From Tolypothrix bouteillei VB521301 (GTDB lineage Bacteria > Cyanobacteriota > Cyanobacteriia > Cyanobacteriales > Nostocaceae), in assembly GCF_000760695.4 (NCBI RefSeq), contig NZ_JHEG04000001.1:4546895-4610894 (forward strand): a DNA stretch of 64,000 nt. The letters are read 5' to 3'. The notes beneath the pieces are model-generated. The model worked only from the letters and a program-made list of their open reading frames with translations. It was not told the DNA's origin and did not search any database. Made by a program: the position numbers and the translations under genes. This document shows, one piece after another, positions 55,027 to 64,000 of this stretch (its first letter is position 1; the number at the start of each line of letters is the position of its first letter).

Positions 55027-55977
55027 ATGAACAGGCAAGCTGAGAGTCATCAACCCACTATTCAACCTCGCTCTCAGGTTGAAAAATCAGTAGATAACGG
55101 TTTTATCTGGCTGACTCGGATTTTTGCAATAGCAGTTGCTCTACTTCTATTGTGGATAGCAGTTCAGGTTGCGATTCAAGCAGGACCCGCGATTCGAGAA
55201 TTTGGTCTTGGATTTTTAGCAAAAAGCGCTTGGAACCCCGTTACAAACGACTATGGAGTGCTACCGCAAATCTACGGGACTTTGATGAGTGCTTTCATCG
55301 GTCTACTTATAGCAGTACCAATAGGTGTTGGTACTGCTGTTTTGTTGAGTGAAAGTTTGTTACCATTACCAGTAAAAACAGTCATAGTTTTTTTAGTAGA
55401 ACTCCTAGCAGCTATTCCTAGCGTTGTTTACGGAGTTTGGGCAATTTTTGTGCTCATTCCTATATTGACCGATATTGGAAAATGGTTGAATGCTAACTTT
55501 GGGTGGATTCCATTGTTTAGCACTGTTCCTACAGGTCCGGGATTGTTACCTGCCGGTGTTATCTTGGCAATTATGATTCTGCCAATCATTACAGCTATAT
55601 CCCGCGATGCTCTGATTTCTGTACCCTCGAGTTTGCGTCAAGCGGCTGTAGGGCTCGGAGCCACTCGATGGGAAACTATTTTTAAAGTTCTCATTCCCGC
55701 TGCATTTTCTGGAATCGTCAGTGCGGTGATGCTAGCACTCGGTCGGGCAATGGGAGAAACCATGGCTGTCACAATGATTATTGGTAACGCTAACACGATC
55801 AGTCCTTCGTTGTTTGCACCATCCAATACAATTTCTTCGCTACTGGCAAATCAATTTGCAGAAGCAAGTGGTTTGCAAGTCAGCGCTCTAATGTACGCAG
55901 CGCTAGTTCTGTTCATACTAACTTTGATAGTTAATATTCTGGCAGAACTTATTGTTTTAAGAGTGAAGCGACTGTAG
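55027..55977 (+). CDS. pstC: Phosphate ABC transporter permease PstC
   Basis: Inner-membrane permease, 316 residues, six TM helices after a 30-residue cytoplasmic lead. LLAAIPSVVYGVWAIFVLIP (about 121-140) and the EAA-type loop SSLRQAAVGLGATRWETIFK are characteristic, and GRAMGETMAVTMIIGN separates PstC from PstA. It is followed by pstA after 20 bases. Confidence 0.96.
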   Translation: MNRQAESHQPTIQPRSQVEKSVDNGFIWLTRIFAIAVALLLLWIAVQVAIQAGPAIREFGLGFLAKSAWNPVTNDYGVLPQIYGTLMSAFIGLLIAVPIGVGTAVLLSESLLPLPVKTVIVFLVELLAAIPSVVYGVWAIFVLIPILTDIGKWLNANFGWIPLFSTVPTGPGLLPAGVILAIMILPIITAISRDALISVPSSLRQAAVGLGATRWETIFKVLIPAAFSGIVSAVMLALGRAMGETMAVTMIIGNANTISPSLFAPSNTISSLLANQFAEASGLQVSALMYAALVLFILTLIVNILAELIVLRVKRL

Positions 55978-55997
55978 GAAGTGGGTGTATTTAGAAT

Positions 55998-56882
55998 ATG
56001 GCAACTGTTCCAAACCAGCCTGGTGGCGGATTTACTGGCAACTTAGCTCGCGTTCCCATGTCTCCCCGAACTCTTTTTAGTACGGTGATGACTGGCATAG
56101 CATTTCTATGCGGGATGCTGGCTCTTTTGCCTTTGCTGGCAGTATTGACTTATGTAATTATCAAAGGCTTTAGCAGTCTCAGCCTCGATTTGTTCACCAA
56201 ACTACCACCACCACCTTTGGTAAAGGGTGGCGGTTTTGGTAATGCGATTGTGGGAACACTGATTATGGTGGGAATTGCCGCTTTAATTAGCGTTCCATTT
56301 GGCGTTATGGCAGCTATTTATTTGACAGAATTTAGTTCTGGTAAACTTTCACGCTGGATTCGCTTTGCTACCAACGTTCTGAGTGGAGTTCCCTCTATCA
56401 TCGCTGGGGTTTTTGCTTACGGTATTGTTGTCGCTACAACAGGTGGCTTTTCAGCAGTCGCTGGCGGTGCAGCTTTGTCAATTCTCATGTTGCCTATTAT
56501 TGTGCGAACGACTGATGAAGCTTTGCAACTCGTATCAAAAGATTTGCGACAAGCAGCGGTGGGTTTGGGAGCAACTAACTTTCAAACAGTTTCTTGGGTA
56601 GTCGTACCTGCTGCTGTTCCCGCTATTGTCACTGGCGCAACTCTCGCGATCGCTCGTGCGGCTGGAGAAACGGCTCCTTTGCTATTTACTGCTCTATTTT
56701 CTCAGTTTTGGCCGAGTACTTTATTTCAACCGACTGCTTCTCTGGCAGTTTTGGTCTTTAACTTTGCAATTGCTCCCTTCAAAAACTGGCAATCGCTAGC
56801 TTGGGCTGCATCTCTCATCTTAGTATTGTTGGTTTTGATTACAAGCATCATTGCTCGTTGGGCAACTCGCGAACGCCGCTAA
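55998..56882 (+). CDS. pstA: Phosphate ABC transporter permease PstA
   Basis: Partner permease of PstC, 294 residues, six TM helices. It has VLSGVPSIIAGVFAYGIVVA, the EAA loop KDLRQAAVGLGATNFQTVSW and ATLAIARAAGETAPLLFTAL, which is typical of PstA. It lies between pstC (20-base gap) and pstB (46-base gap). A HIP1 site falls in the EAA-loop region downstream part. Confidence 0.96.
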   Translation: MATVPNQPGGGFTGNLARVPMSPRTLFSTVMTGIAFLCGMLALLPLLAVLTYVIIKGFSSLSLDLFTKLPPPPLVKGGGFGNAIVGTLIMVGIAALISVPFGVMAAIYLTEFSSGKLSRWIRFATNVLSGVPSIIAGVFAYGIVVATTGGFSAVAGGAALSILMLPIIVRTTDEALQLVSKDLRQAAVGLGATNFQTVSWVVVPAAVPAIVTGATLAIARAAGETAPLLFTALFSQFWPSTLFQPTASLAVLVFNFAIAPFKNWQSLAWAASLILVLLVLITSIIARWATRERR

Positions 56883-56928
56883 GCAACCATAGTTTAATGG
56901 CTCTAAGATTCAATCCTCGGAAAATTTT

Positions 56929-57735
56929 ATGACAACTAACGTTAGAAGCGAAAATCAAACGGGAACTGTTTTCCGTACAGAAGGACTAAATGTATACTAC
57001 GGAAATTTTTTGGCAGTACGCGATATTTGGCTTGATGTTCCCAGAAATAAGGTAGTTGCTTTTATCGGTCCTTCTGGATGTGGTAAGAGTACCTTATTGC
57101 GTTGCTACAACCGTCTCAATGACCTAATTGAAACTTTCCGAGCCGAAGGAAAAGTTTTTTATCAGGGTGAGGACTTGTATGCACCTCATATCGACCCTGT
57201 TGTCGTCCGTCGAAGAATTGGGATGGTGTTTCAAAAACCAAACCCGTTTCCCAAATCAATCTATGACAATATTGCCTTTGGTCCTCGATTGAACGGATTC
57301 AAAGGTGATATGGATGAACTTGTAGAGCGATCGCTCAAACAAGCCGCTCTATGGGATGAAGTCAAGGACAAACTGCGACAAAGCGGATTGTCTCTCTCCG
57401 GGGGACAACAACAGCGTCTGTGTATTGCTCGTGCGATCGCAGTTCAGCCGGAAGTCATTTTAATGGACGAACCCTGTTCTGCTCTTGACCCCATTTCTAC
57501 CTTGCGTGTTGAGGACTTGATCCACGAACTCAAAGAGCGCTACACAATCATTATCGTAACCCACAATATGCAGCAAGCTTCACGAGTATCGGATTTGACC
57601 GCTTTCTTTAACGTCCAAACTTCTGAGAAGGGAGGTCGTACAGGTTATCTTGTGGAATACGATCGCACGGAAGCAATTTTCCAAGATCCACAACAACAAG
57701 CTACGAAAGAATACGTCAGTGGTAAATTTGGCTAA
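56929..57735 (+). CDS. pstB: Phosphate ABC transporter ATP-binding protein PstB
   Basis: ATPase driving phosphate import, 268 residues. Walker [10 protein letters not shown] (47-55), signature LSGGQ (156-160) in [16 protein letters not shown], Walker B with Asp180-Glu181 ([13 protein letters not shown]) and the switch His in [15 protein letters not shown]. It closes the operon; no phoU or phoR/phoB gene follows, unlike in enterobacteria. Confidence 0.98.
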   Translation: MTTNVRSENQTGTVFRTEGLNVYYGNFLAVRDIWLDVPRNKVVAFIGPSGCGKSTLLRCYNRLNDLIETFRAEGKVFYQGEDLYAPHIDPVVVRRRIGMVFQKPNPFPKSIYDNIAFGPRLNGFKGDMDELVERSLKQAALWDEVKDKLRQSGLSLSGGQQQRLCIARAIAVQPEVILMDEPCSALDPISTLRVEDLIHELKERYTIIIVTHNMQQASRVSDLTAFFNVQTSEKGGRTGYLVEYDRTEAIFQDPQQQATKEYVSGKFG

Positions 57736-57793
57736 AAATTTTATCTGCTTGTTGTAATTATTACTAATGAAACAGTTTATTGAAAACGCAGTG

Positions 57794-57880
57794 GGGCGAG
57801 CAATGCTTGCCCTTATTTTTGTGGTACCTGGGCGATCGAAAACACTCTCTCACAATTACATCATTGAGAGAAATTTTTTC
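57794..57880 (+). terminator. Tandem terminator candidates after pstB
   Basis: GGGCGAG-CAATG-CTTGCCC (57794-57812) followed by TTATTTTT looks like a rho-independent terminator. A second stem TCTCTCA/TGAGAGA (57846-57871) followed by AATTTTTTC lies further on. Either would stop pst transcription before the oppositely oriented tRNA gene. Confidence 0.55.
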
Positions 57881-57905
57881 TATGAAACTGTAAAAGCGAT
57901 TCCTA

Positions 57906-57976
57906 AGCGGGCAGCGAGAATCGAACTCGCATCAATAGCTTGGAAGGCTATGGTTTTACCACTAAACTATGCCCGC
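57906..57976 (-). tRNA. tRNA-Gly (anticodon UCC)
   Basis: 71-base cloverleaf on the minus strand. Acceptor stem GCGGGCA/TGCCCGC with discriminator U; D-arm GTTTAGTGGTAAAAC; anticodon stem ATAGC/GCTAT with loop CTTCCAA, anticodon TCC; T-arm GCGAG-TTCGATT-CTCGC. The CCA end is not encoded. Confidence 0.97.
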
Positions 57977-58033
57977 AAATTTCCAACTATTTAAGGATAA
58001 CACAATGTTTGTGAAATGACAAGTTGTGGGTGG

Positions 58034-59287
58034 TTAGTTGTTAGTTGGTGGTTGGGGGTCAGGCGGTTCTTTGCTTTGTATGGTGATGCGTACAACGAGA
58101 TTGCTGACGGGAGGCTTTTTCCCCTTGATGCTTGCTGGAATGAATTTTTGGTCTTTGAAAAGTTCTAGCGCATACTCTCGATATCGACTGCTTTGAGGTT
58201 CTGAAATCTCTGGAGGTATATAAACATCTGCGAGATTGCCATTGCTGTCAATAATTAAAGAGGCTTGGAAAGTTATGGGTCCTGGTGTCGGCTCTTCGTT
58301 GGGTGAAATGTTTAATTCTTTTTGCCTGGTATTTCCTACAGGCTGAGCTAAGTTTTCTGGAATGTCTTTTTGTACGCCACTAACTTCTATATCCCAACTT
58401 CCAACCCCTATTCCTCCTGGTTGTATGTTGGGTGATGATTGTTGTGGTGGTTGAACTGGTTGGGCTAAATCAGACAATGGCGTTCCTTTACCTGGAACGA
58501 CTTCACCTTCTGTGTTGGGAAGATTTGCTGGTAAATCGTTAGCCCCGCTTGGTAAGGGATTGGGGTTGCTAGGATCGGTAGTGTTATTTTGTGGGTTAAA
58601 AGCGCGATCGCCATTCTCCTGATTTTTTGGCTCTTGAGCAGTTGTATCAGTATTTTCCTGAGAATTGGGTGAAGAAGTAGACTCGGGTTGTTGGTTGTCA
58701 ACACTTGGGCTAGATGAAGGAGTGGGTTCTGGAGTCTCCGTAATGTCAGGTGAAGGAGTAGGTTCTGGAGTCTCTGTAATGTCAGGTGAAGGAGTGGGTT
58801 CTGGTTCTGGAGTCTGTGGAGGAATTGAATCTTTTGGTTCTGGATCTGGTTGAAATGTTGGTTTCGGCTCTACAGCAACTTTAGGTTGAGTTTTTGGATT
58901 TTTAGGTTTAACGTTCTCATCTGTTGTGAGTGGTGGAGTATTTGTAAAAGCAATAGCGCGTCTATCTTCAACAGGAGAAGATTTGGCTGCTGAAGTCTTT
59001 GGAGCAACTTGGGGAGGCTTAACTGAAGGCTTTTGCGCTGTTGGTTGTCTTTTTGGTGAAGCTTTTGTTGGAGTTTGTTTTGCCGGAATCGTTATAAATT
59101 CAATAGGTACAGCATGAGAAGAATTTTTTTGCAAAAGGCTCAACCCATGCGATCGCAACATCCAAAATAGCACCAGGTGCAGGCTTATAGAACTTAAGGC
59201 GATAGCAATCCACAACCCAGGCGGATCGGTATGTCGCCTGTAAGTTTTTTCTGGTATTGGGGTTTGGTCAGCAACAGGTTGTGTCAT
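58034..59287 (-). CDS. TonB-like energy-transducing protein
   Basis: Inner-membrane protein of 417 residues. A short cytoplasmic N-terminus is followed by one TM helix (about 25-46, LWIAIALSSISLHLVLFWML). A long Pro-rich periplasmic region (about 60-300) has Lys/Pro stretches and the unit PEPTPSPDITET repeated nearly three times. The C-terminal domain (about 325-405) resembles TonB_C: ITFQASLIIDSNGNLADVYI, then RYREYALELFKDQKFIPASI. It could transmit proton-motive force to outer-membrane receptors, but no exbB, exbD or receptor gene is here. The last residues (PPTNN) come from a GTTAG repeat tract. Confidence 0.75.
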   Translation of the reverse strand: MTQPVADQTPIPEKTYRRHTDPPGLWIAIALSSISLHLVLFWMLRSHGLSLLQKNSSHAVPIEFITIPAKQTPTKASPKRQPTAQKPSVKPPQVAPKTSAAKSSPVEDRRAIAFTNTPPLTTDENVKPKNPKTQPKVAVEPKPTFQPDPEPKDSIPPQTPEPEPTPSPDITETPEPTPSPDITETPEPTPSSSPSVDNQQPESTSSPNSQENTDTTAQEPKNQENGDRAFNPQNNTTDPSNPNPLPSGANDLPANLPNTEGEVVPGKGTPLSDLAQPVQPPQQSSPNIQPGGIGVGSWDIEVSGVQKDIPENLAQPVGNTRQKELNISPNEEPTPGPITFQASLIIDSNGNLADVYIPPEISEPQSSRYREYALELFKDQKFIPASIKGKKPPVSNLVVRITIQSKEPPDPQPPTNN

Positions 59288-59295
59288 AAATTTAA

Positions 59296-59523
59296 ATTGC
59301 TAATAGCTAATAGCTAATAGCTAATGGTAATTGACTATTAGCCCTCCCTTGTTCGCCCTCCCTTGTTCACCCGGGAAACCCGCCTATGGCGCATTCGCGC
59401 CACGCTTCGCTTTACCACTGGTCTCACCAGTCGCCAGGGCGCGGGAAACCCGCCTCCAGCGCCGATCTCATCATTAGCCATTAGCCATTAGCCATTAGCC
59501 ATTAGCCATTAGCCCGTCTTCCA
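59296..59523. repeat. STRR blocks flanking a GC-rich dispersed repeat
   Basis: CTAATAG heptamers (59298-59325), then the GC-rich repeat (59370-59462; GGGAAACCCGCCTATGGCGC) that matches 31965-32140 in inverse sense, then TAGCCAT heptamers in inverse orientation (59473-59516). The arrangement is a nested composite of two repeat types. Confidence 0.85.
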
Positions 59524-62500
59524 TTATCTATTAGCTACAACTTCTGGTGTTACAGAGAAGGTAAGAACTGTTTCATCGACGCCTTTGAGTTCTAAGGGGC
59601 TGCATTTGGTAATTTCTTCATCTTGCAAATAATCTGCTACGGCTGCAGAAACCAGTATAGTACCGGGAAGAGCGGCTTGTTGCAATCGAGCTGCAATGTT
59701 TACACTTGGACCGATCGCCGTGTAGTCGGCGCGTTCGGAACTGCCAAACATTCCCACGACTGCTGTACCTTGGTGGATACCGCAGCGAAACTGAACGCCT
59801 GTACGTCCGTCACTTTCAAAAACGCCTTGCTCTCTCCAACGCTTGTTCAATTGTGAGAGCGATCGCAGCATGGCTCTAGCTGTATTAATAGAGCGCCGTA
59901 CTTGTTCGTTCGGCGTGAGTTCTTCTGGTGCTCCAAAGAGAGCTAATATGGCATCTCCCATAAACTTATCGACTGTACCGCCGTTGTTAAATACGGCTCG
60001 TGTCATTTCTTCTAAATATTCATTTAATAATTCTGCGACTCGGCGCGATCTCAGAGTGTTTGATAGTTGAGTAAACCCGACGATATCACTGAACAAGACT
60101 GTAATTAAACGGGGTTCCGGTCGTAAATCTAAAACTAGATCCCCGACTGCTGCTTTTTGTACCAATACTGTTGGTAAAAATCGCTTTAGAACTGATTCTG
60201 TCAAATAGGTATTTAACTCTAAAACTCTCCGTTCGTTTTCTTTCAGGGCTAAAAGATTCCTAACCTCTGCAAGAAGTTCCCGGTCGTTAAACGGCTTTGC
60301 TAAATAAGCATCTGCACCGCGTTCTGTACCTTCAATTCGAGTTTCTTCGTCAACTTTTGCCGTCAGTAAGATAATAGGTATTCCTTTTAACTGTTCCTCA
60401 TTACGTATTTCCCGAATCATTTCCAATCCGGATATCACAGGCATCATCAAATCGCTAACAATTAAATGAGGTACAAACTCGCGTGCAATCCGCAAACCCT
60501 CTAAACCATTACGGGCTGTACGTACTTGATAGCCATTAGCACGCAGAATACCGGATACATATGTTCGCAAATCTGGATTATCGTCTACTACTAAGATAGA
60601 TGCTTTGGGGGTTTTGGAAGAATTAGCTGTGTTTGCTTTCTCATCTTCCCATGTCCCGTGTCCCCAATCCCCTGTTTCTTCTTCTACAAGTTCCAAGTCA
60701 GCTAACTCTACGCTAGCGCGACTTATATTTAATTCACATGGTGTTTCTAAAACTTGATCGGCGTTTAAGTGAGCGCGATCGGGAATCAGGGACACAGTGA
60801 AGGTTGTTCCTTCTCCGTAAACCGATTCAACATTGACTTCACCACCGTGGAGTTCTACCAATTCTTTGATGAGAGCCAAACCCAAACCGCTTCCTTCATA
60901 CGAGCGATTCTCTGAACCTTCTGCTTGACGAAAACGTTCAAATAAAAAAGGAATTTGCTCTTTGACAATACCAATTCCGGTATCTTGTACCTGTAACAAA
61001 CATCGGTTTCCTACCGATCGCACCGTAACGCCAATCGTGCCACCATTGGGAGTAAATTTCATGGCATTTGACAGCAGATTATAGACTACTTTGTCAAATT
61101 TTTCCATGTCCAAATAAACTGTAGGACAATTTTCTAGCTTGCTCAGCAGGTGCAATCCTTTTTTCTCGCAATAAGGGCGAAATGATTCTATAATTTGATT
61201 GACAAATTCCGCTAAATTGCAGGGACGAAAACCGGGCTGCATTCTACCTGCATCCAATCTTTGTAAATCTAGCAACTGATTGACAAGTCGCAACAAACGC
61301 CTGGAGTTACGTAATGCAATCGCGCATTGTGAGTAGGATAGCCCTTCTTTTGAAGCAACTGCTGCCTCCAAGGGTCCTAAAATTAAAGTTATGGGAGTGC
61401 GGAACTCGTGAGAAATGTTTTGAAAAAATTCAGTTTTTTGTCTATCTAATTCCAATAAGCGTTCAGCTTGGTCGCGAGTTTTTTGGTAAAGGCGTGATTG
61501 CTGTACGGCAATAGCTGCTTGAGATGCGACGGCTTTCGCCAAATCTATTTCTGATGGGAGCCATTGCCTTGCCCGATTATTTTCACGCAAGGTGATACTT
61601 CCTGTAATTTTACCATCAGCTAGTAAAGGAACTACCAAAAGCGAGCGGGCAGGGAGCCGCAACGGCAAATCAAATCCTCTGATTTCCGGCGGACATTGAT
61701 TCATATCGGCGATCGCAATTGGTTCTTGCGTCCGCAATATTTCTTGTAAGATAGGATTTTCTTTAATAGGCGACTGAGATACAGGTAGCTCTTGCTTACC
61801 GTTCTGCTCGTAACTGTTAGAATCTTCACTTAATAAAGTGTTATGAAAATTGTCATACAAACCCACACGTTGGACAAATTCATCTTCCTCTGTCCATAAA
61901 GACAAAACACAACCGTCAACTTGTAAAGCTTGTCCGAGTTGTTGGGTAATAGCAGCAAAAATCTCTTGAGGATCTAAGCTAGAGCGAATAGCACTAGTAA
62001 TTGTATTGATCAGCGATTCCCGCTTTGCCAAAGCGCGGACTTGCTCGTAAGCATAGGCTTGAGAAAGAGCAAGTGCTGCTTGATCGGCTACCATCATCAC
62101 TAACTGCACCTCGTCTTCCTCCCAAATTCGGGGTATTTTGCATTGGTGCAGGGCAAGTACAGCCATCAGTTCTTGTCGGCAGATGAGCGGTACTATCAAA
62201 CTAGAGCAAATCTCCGCCGCCGCAAAAGCTGTTGCACGGCTCTTCAATTCAGGGCGATCGTCGCTTTGGATGCGATCGTCCGTAGCGACTTGATTGATAA
62301 CTTGAACTTCACGAGTTTCCCACAGTGTTTGGGAGAGGAGAGATGAGGGGGTAGACAAGGGAGAGAGGGGAGATGGGGAAGACAAGGTAGACAAGGTAGA
62401 AAGTTCTACTGTATCTACCTTGTCCCCCTCGTCCTCCTTGTCCCTTCCCACGGCTTTCTGATAAATAAATTCCTCATTTACCAGTTGGTTATCTTGAAAG

Positions 62501-63054
62501 GGACGTAAAAGACACACGTCCACCTCCAACATATGACCTACGGTATCTACAATTGCTTGTAAAATTTGCCGATAATCTAGAGCGCTACGAATCGTATTGG
62601 TAACGGTGTTTAGAAGCGACTCTTGGCGCAAAGTACGAGTTAACTCGCGGGTTCGGGCTTTCAAAACATTGTGGGTATCCAATGCTTGGCGTACCACTGT
62701 TTTCAGTTCTTCGGCTTCCCAAGGTTTTGTGACATATTTGAATACCTTACCAGCATTGATTGCTTCCACCAGGTCTTCGACATCGGTGTAGCCAGTTAAA
62801 ATAATCCGGATAATGTCTGGATATTGAGTTGCTGTTAAACTTAAAAATTCTGTACCACTCATCATTGGCATCCGTTGATCGGAGATGATGACTGACACGT
62901 CTTCTTCTTTTGCCAGCAGTTCTAGTGCTGCAGGACCGGAGTTTGCTCTCAGTACCCTATAGTCTCGGTAAAAGGTACGATATAGCAAATCAAGGTTGTC
63001 GGGTTCATCGTCAACAACCAAAATCGTGGGTTTACTGTTTGCTTGGGATTTCAT
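59524..63054 (-). CDS. cyaC: Receiver-GAF-GAF-histidine kinase-receiver-adenylate cyclase (CyaC-like)
   Basis: Multi-domain signalling protein of 1176 residues. Receiver 1 (1-125, Asp59 in IISDQRMP). GAF 1 (about 150-335) is interrupted by low-complexity residues 203-243. GAF 2 (about 345-520). HisKA with His549 in ISHEFRTP, then HATPase (LLSNAMKF, DTGIGI, GSGLGLALI). Receiver 2 (about 819-935, Asp868 in VSDLMMPVISG). Class III nucleotide cyclase (about 980-1170) with metal Asp990 (FSDIVGF) and Asp1034, and Lys1030 (VDKFMGDA). The order and length match CyaC of Anabaena and Spirulina, which make cAMP under phosphorelay control. Lys1030 supports ATP as the substrate. Confidence 0.9.
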   Translation of the reverse strand: MKSQANSKPTILVVDDEPDNLDLLYRTFYRDYRVLRANSGPAALELLAKEEDVSVIISDQRMPMMSGTEFLSLTATQYPDIIRIILTGYTDVEDLVEAINAGKVFKYVTKPWEAEELKTVVRQALDTHNVLKARTRELTRTLRQESLLNTVTNTIRSALDYRQILQAIVDTVGHMLEVDVCLLRPFQDNQLVNEEFIYQKAVGRDKEDEGDKVDTVELSTLSTLSSPSPLSPLSTPSSLLSQTLWETREVQVINQVATDDRIQSDDRPELKSRATAFAAAEICSSLIVPLICRQELMAVLALHQCKIPRIWEEDEVQLVMMVADQAALALSQAYAYEQVRALAKRESLINTITSAIRSSLDPQEIFAAITQQLGQALQVDGCVLSLWTEEDEFVQRVGLYDNFHNTLLSEDSNSYEQNGKQELPVSQSPIKENPILQEILRTQEPIAIADMNQCPPEIRGFDLPLRLPARSLLVVPLLADGKITGSITLRENNRARQWLPSEIDLAKAVASQAAIAVQQSRLYQKTRDQAERLLELDRQKTEFFQNISHEFRTPITLILGPLEAAVASKEGLSYSQCAIALRNSRRLLRLVNQLLDLQRLDAGRMQPGFRPCNLAEFVNQIIESFRPYCEKKGLHLLSKLENCPTVYLDMEKFDKVVYNLLSNAMKFTPNGGTIGVTVRSVGNRCLLQVQDTGIGIVKEQIPFLFERFRQAEGSENRSYEGSGLGLALIKELVELHGGEVNVESVYGEGTTFTVSLIPDRAHLNADQVLETPCELNISRASVELADLELVEEETGDWGHGTWEDEKANTANSSKTPKASILVVDDNPDLRTYVSGILRANGYQVRTARNGLEGLRIAREFVPHLIVSDLMMPVISGLEMIREIRNEEQLKGIPIILLTAKVDEETRIEGTERGADAYLAKPFNDRELLAEVRNLLALKENERRVLELNTYLTESVLKRFLPTVLVQKAAVGDLVLDLRPEPRLITVLFSDIVGFTQLSNTLRSRRVAELLNEYLEEMTRAVFNNGGTVDKFMGDAILALFGAPEELTPNEQVRRSINTARAMLRSLSQLNKRWREQGVFESDGRTGVQFRCGIHQGTAVVGMFGSSERADYTAIGPSVNIAARLQQAALPGTILVSAAVADYLQDEEITKCSPLELKGVDETVLTFSVTPEVVANR
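62326..62448. repeat. In-frame low-complexity insertion in cyaC
   Basis: A plus-strand purine-rich run (GGGAGAGAGGGGAGATGGGG, AAGACAAGGTAGACAAGG) faces a pyrimidine-rich run (TCTACCTTGTCCCCCTCGTC). The two can pair. It codes for Ser/Leu/Pro and Asp/Glu/Lys-rich residues inside GAF 1 and preserves the frame. Confidence 0.8.
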
Positions 63055-63688
63055 GCACCGCTTTCCTGCTGCAACGGCAGACGCATAAATAATAATCCGA
63101 TCGGGTAGTTATGTATCAGAGTCAGGTGAAAGCAGAGCATTTTAAGTGGTAGGGTTATTTGCCTACGTAACTGCTGAGCGGAGGAAAGTTTGTTCACAGC
63201 CAATTGCCTCAATTGCCGGTCTAGATTACCATTTACAAGGGATGCACTCCTTGGGAGGTTGATGGGTAACCTTTAGTCTTACAGAATCATTAAATTCTTG
63301 CCAACTCTATCCCTCACCTCCGGCGAGAATTGTTAAACACCACTATGCAGCTTTCAGGAGTCGGTGAATAAATCCATCTAGTTAGGCTGCATATTTAAGT
63401 TTTCCCGCCACAGAACCATCGCTAACATTTTTCGGGAAATTTATTTAGGGCGAGCGTGGTAGAGTTTGTAATATTACTACAATACGGTTACAAATCAAAG
63501 TATACTATTAGACAAATAACTAACTCTAATTTAACAGTCAACACGGGCAAATTGCCACAACCCTCCCTATATTACCCGCAGTCCGATTTTAACTTCATCG
63601 GAAATCTTAAAATTATCGTCTAAGGTTAGATGGTGTTTTAGGATAGTTGAGAACAGTTACACTCCATAAAATCAAGATTAAACTAGCT
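63055..63688. other. Intergenic region between divergent genes
   Basis: About 630 bases between the cyaC start and the final GNAT gene. AT-rich in its right half, no protein-like frame, tRNA or obvious repeat. Promoters of both genes should lie here. Confidence 0.45.
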
Positions 63689-64000
63689 TTGAAACCCTGG
63701 TTTTTTCATTCGCCTTATCAAGAGCCAGCTACCGCCGCTCCCAACGCCCCCTCTAAGTTTCAAATCCGTGCAGCTACACCTGCTGATTTGACTGGCGTTG
63801 CTCAAATCATTGCTGAGAGTTTTCACTCCAAAAATGGTCTTCTGGGATGGCTTTTTCCAATATTACGTTTGGGTATTTATGAAGATTTAAGACATCGGCT
63901 TGCATCAAGTGCTCCCCATCACGTTTGTTTGGTCGCGGCTAACACGACGAACCTTAGAGCGGATGATTTAGTCGGTACAGTAGAGATGGGTGTTAGATTC
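63689..64000 (+). CDS. GNAT-family N-acetyltransferase, 5' part (cut by window end)
   Basis: An open frame runs to the last base of the window. It reads KPWFFHSPYQEP, a Pro/Ala spacer, then KFQIRAATPADLTGVAQIIA and ESFHSKNGLLGWLFPILRLG, which resembles the start of cyanobacterial and plastid-related GNAT acetyltransferases. The start is uncertain: TTG at 63689 is used, another TTG lies upstream in frame, and no ATG precedes the conserved part. The acetyl-CoA loop lies beyond the window. Substrate unknown. Confidence 0.65.
   Translation, partial: MKPWFFHSPYQEPATAAPNAPSKFQIRAATPADLTGVAQIIAESFHSKNGLLGWLFPILRLGIYEDLRHRLASSAPHHVCLVAANTTNLRADDLVGTVEMGVRF

Noticed and set aside
57767..57994. 75-codon plus-strand frame after pstB
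   Set aside because: It runs through the terminator hairpins and across the tRNA-Gly gene on the other strand.

Overview
The window comes from a cyanobacterium, most likely a filamentous, heterocyst-forming type (Nostocales-like). The evidence is a phycobilisome gene (apcD), cyanobacteria-only families (DUF3038/DUF4335 pair, FHA-fused penicillin-binding protein, CyaC-type cyclase), more than 40 copies by eye of the HIP1 octamer GCGATCGC, and many intergenic heptameric tandem repeats (TTAGCCA/GGCTAAT types) and dispersed hairpin repeats. The genus cannot be set from this alone.

Layout. 0-5.4 kb: rpmF, a sulfite-oxidase-like molybdoenzyme, an aldehyde dehydrogenase behind a receiver-kinase gene, and a DUF4351-type nuclease/transposase gene beside a truncated copy of itself. 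5.4-11 kb: a minus-strand run in the order radical-SAM (SPL-like), SAM methyltransferase, ureD, ureA, ureB, ureC with tight or overlapping junctions. 11-13.7 kb: groES-groEL with a perfect CIRCE operator. 14-16 kb: a LuxR-type response regulator and a NIL-domain protein. 16-29.3 kb: a chemosensory cluster laid out like Wsp: CheW, CheR-TPR, three chemoreceptor loci (one broken, plus a relic of a fourth), a WspD-like CheW, CheA with a receiver, CheB, then a receiver-histidine kinase where Wsp has a diguanylate cyclase. 29.5-32.7 kb: LysR regulator divergent from an NhaC antiporter, then a GNAT. 32.9-38.1 kb: asnS, small conserved proteins, an anti-sigma-type ATPase, rlmD and apcD. 39.5-45.8 kb: purL-purF, an orphan peptide-type ABC permease, and apt. 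46.2-50.9 kb: DUF3038-DUF4335 and the FHA-PBP. 51.3-53.2 kb: a repetitive secreted protein, lspA and bioY. 53.6-57.8 kb: pstSCAB. 57.9-64 kb: tRNA-Gly(UCC), a TonB-like protein, a CyaC-like receiver/GAF/kinase/receiver/adenylate cyclase, and the start of a GNAT gene cut by the window edge.

Main themes. Signal transduction dominates: seven proteins carry receiver domains and there is a complete chemosensory array. Nutrient handling includes urea hydrolysis, high-affinity phosphate uptake, biotin uptake, and purine synthesis and salvage. The chromosome is rich in short repeats. Some have entered coding sequence in frame (cheA, purL, cyaC) or supply gene ends (the distal cheW and the TonB-like gene). 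No prophage, CRISPR array or intact insertion sequence was seen.

The most unusual items are the Wsp-like array with a kinase in place of a diguanylate cyclase and with visible receptor duplication and decay, and the radical-SAM/methyltransferase pair joined to the urease genes.
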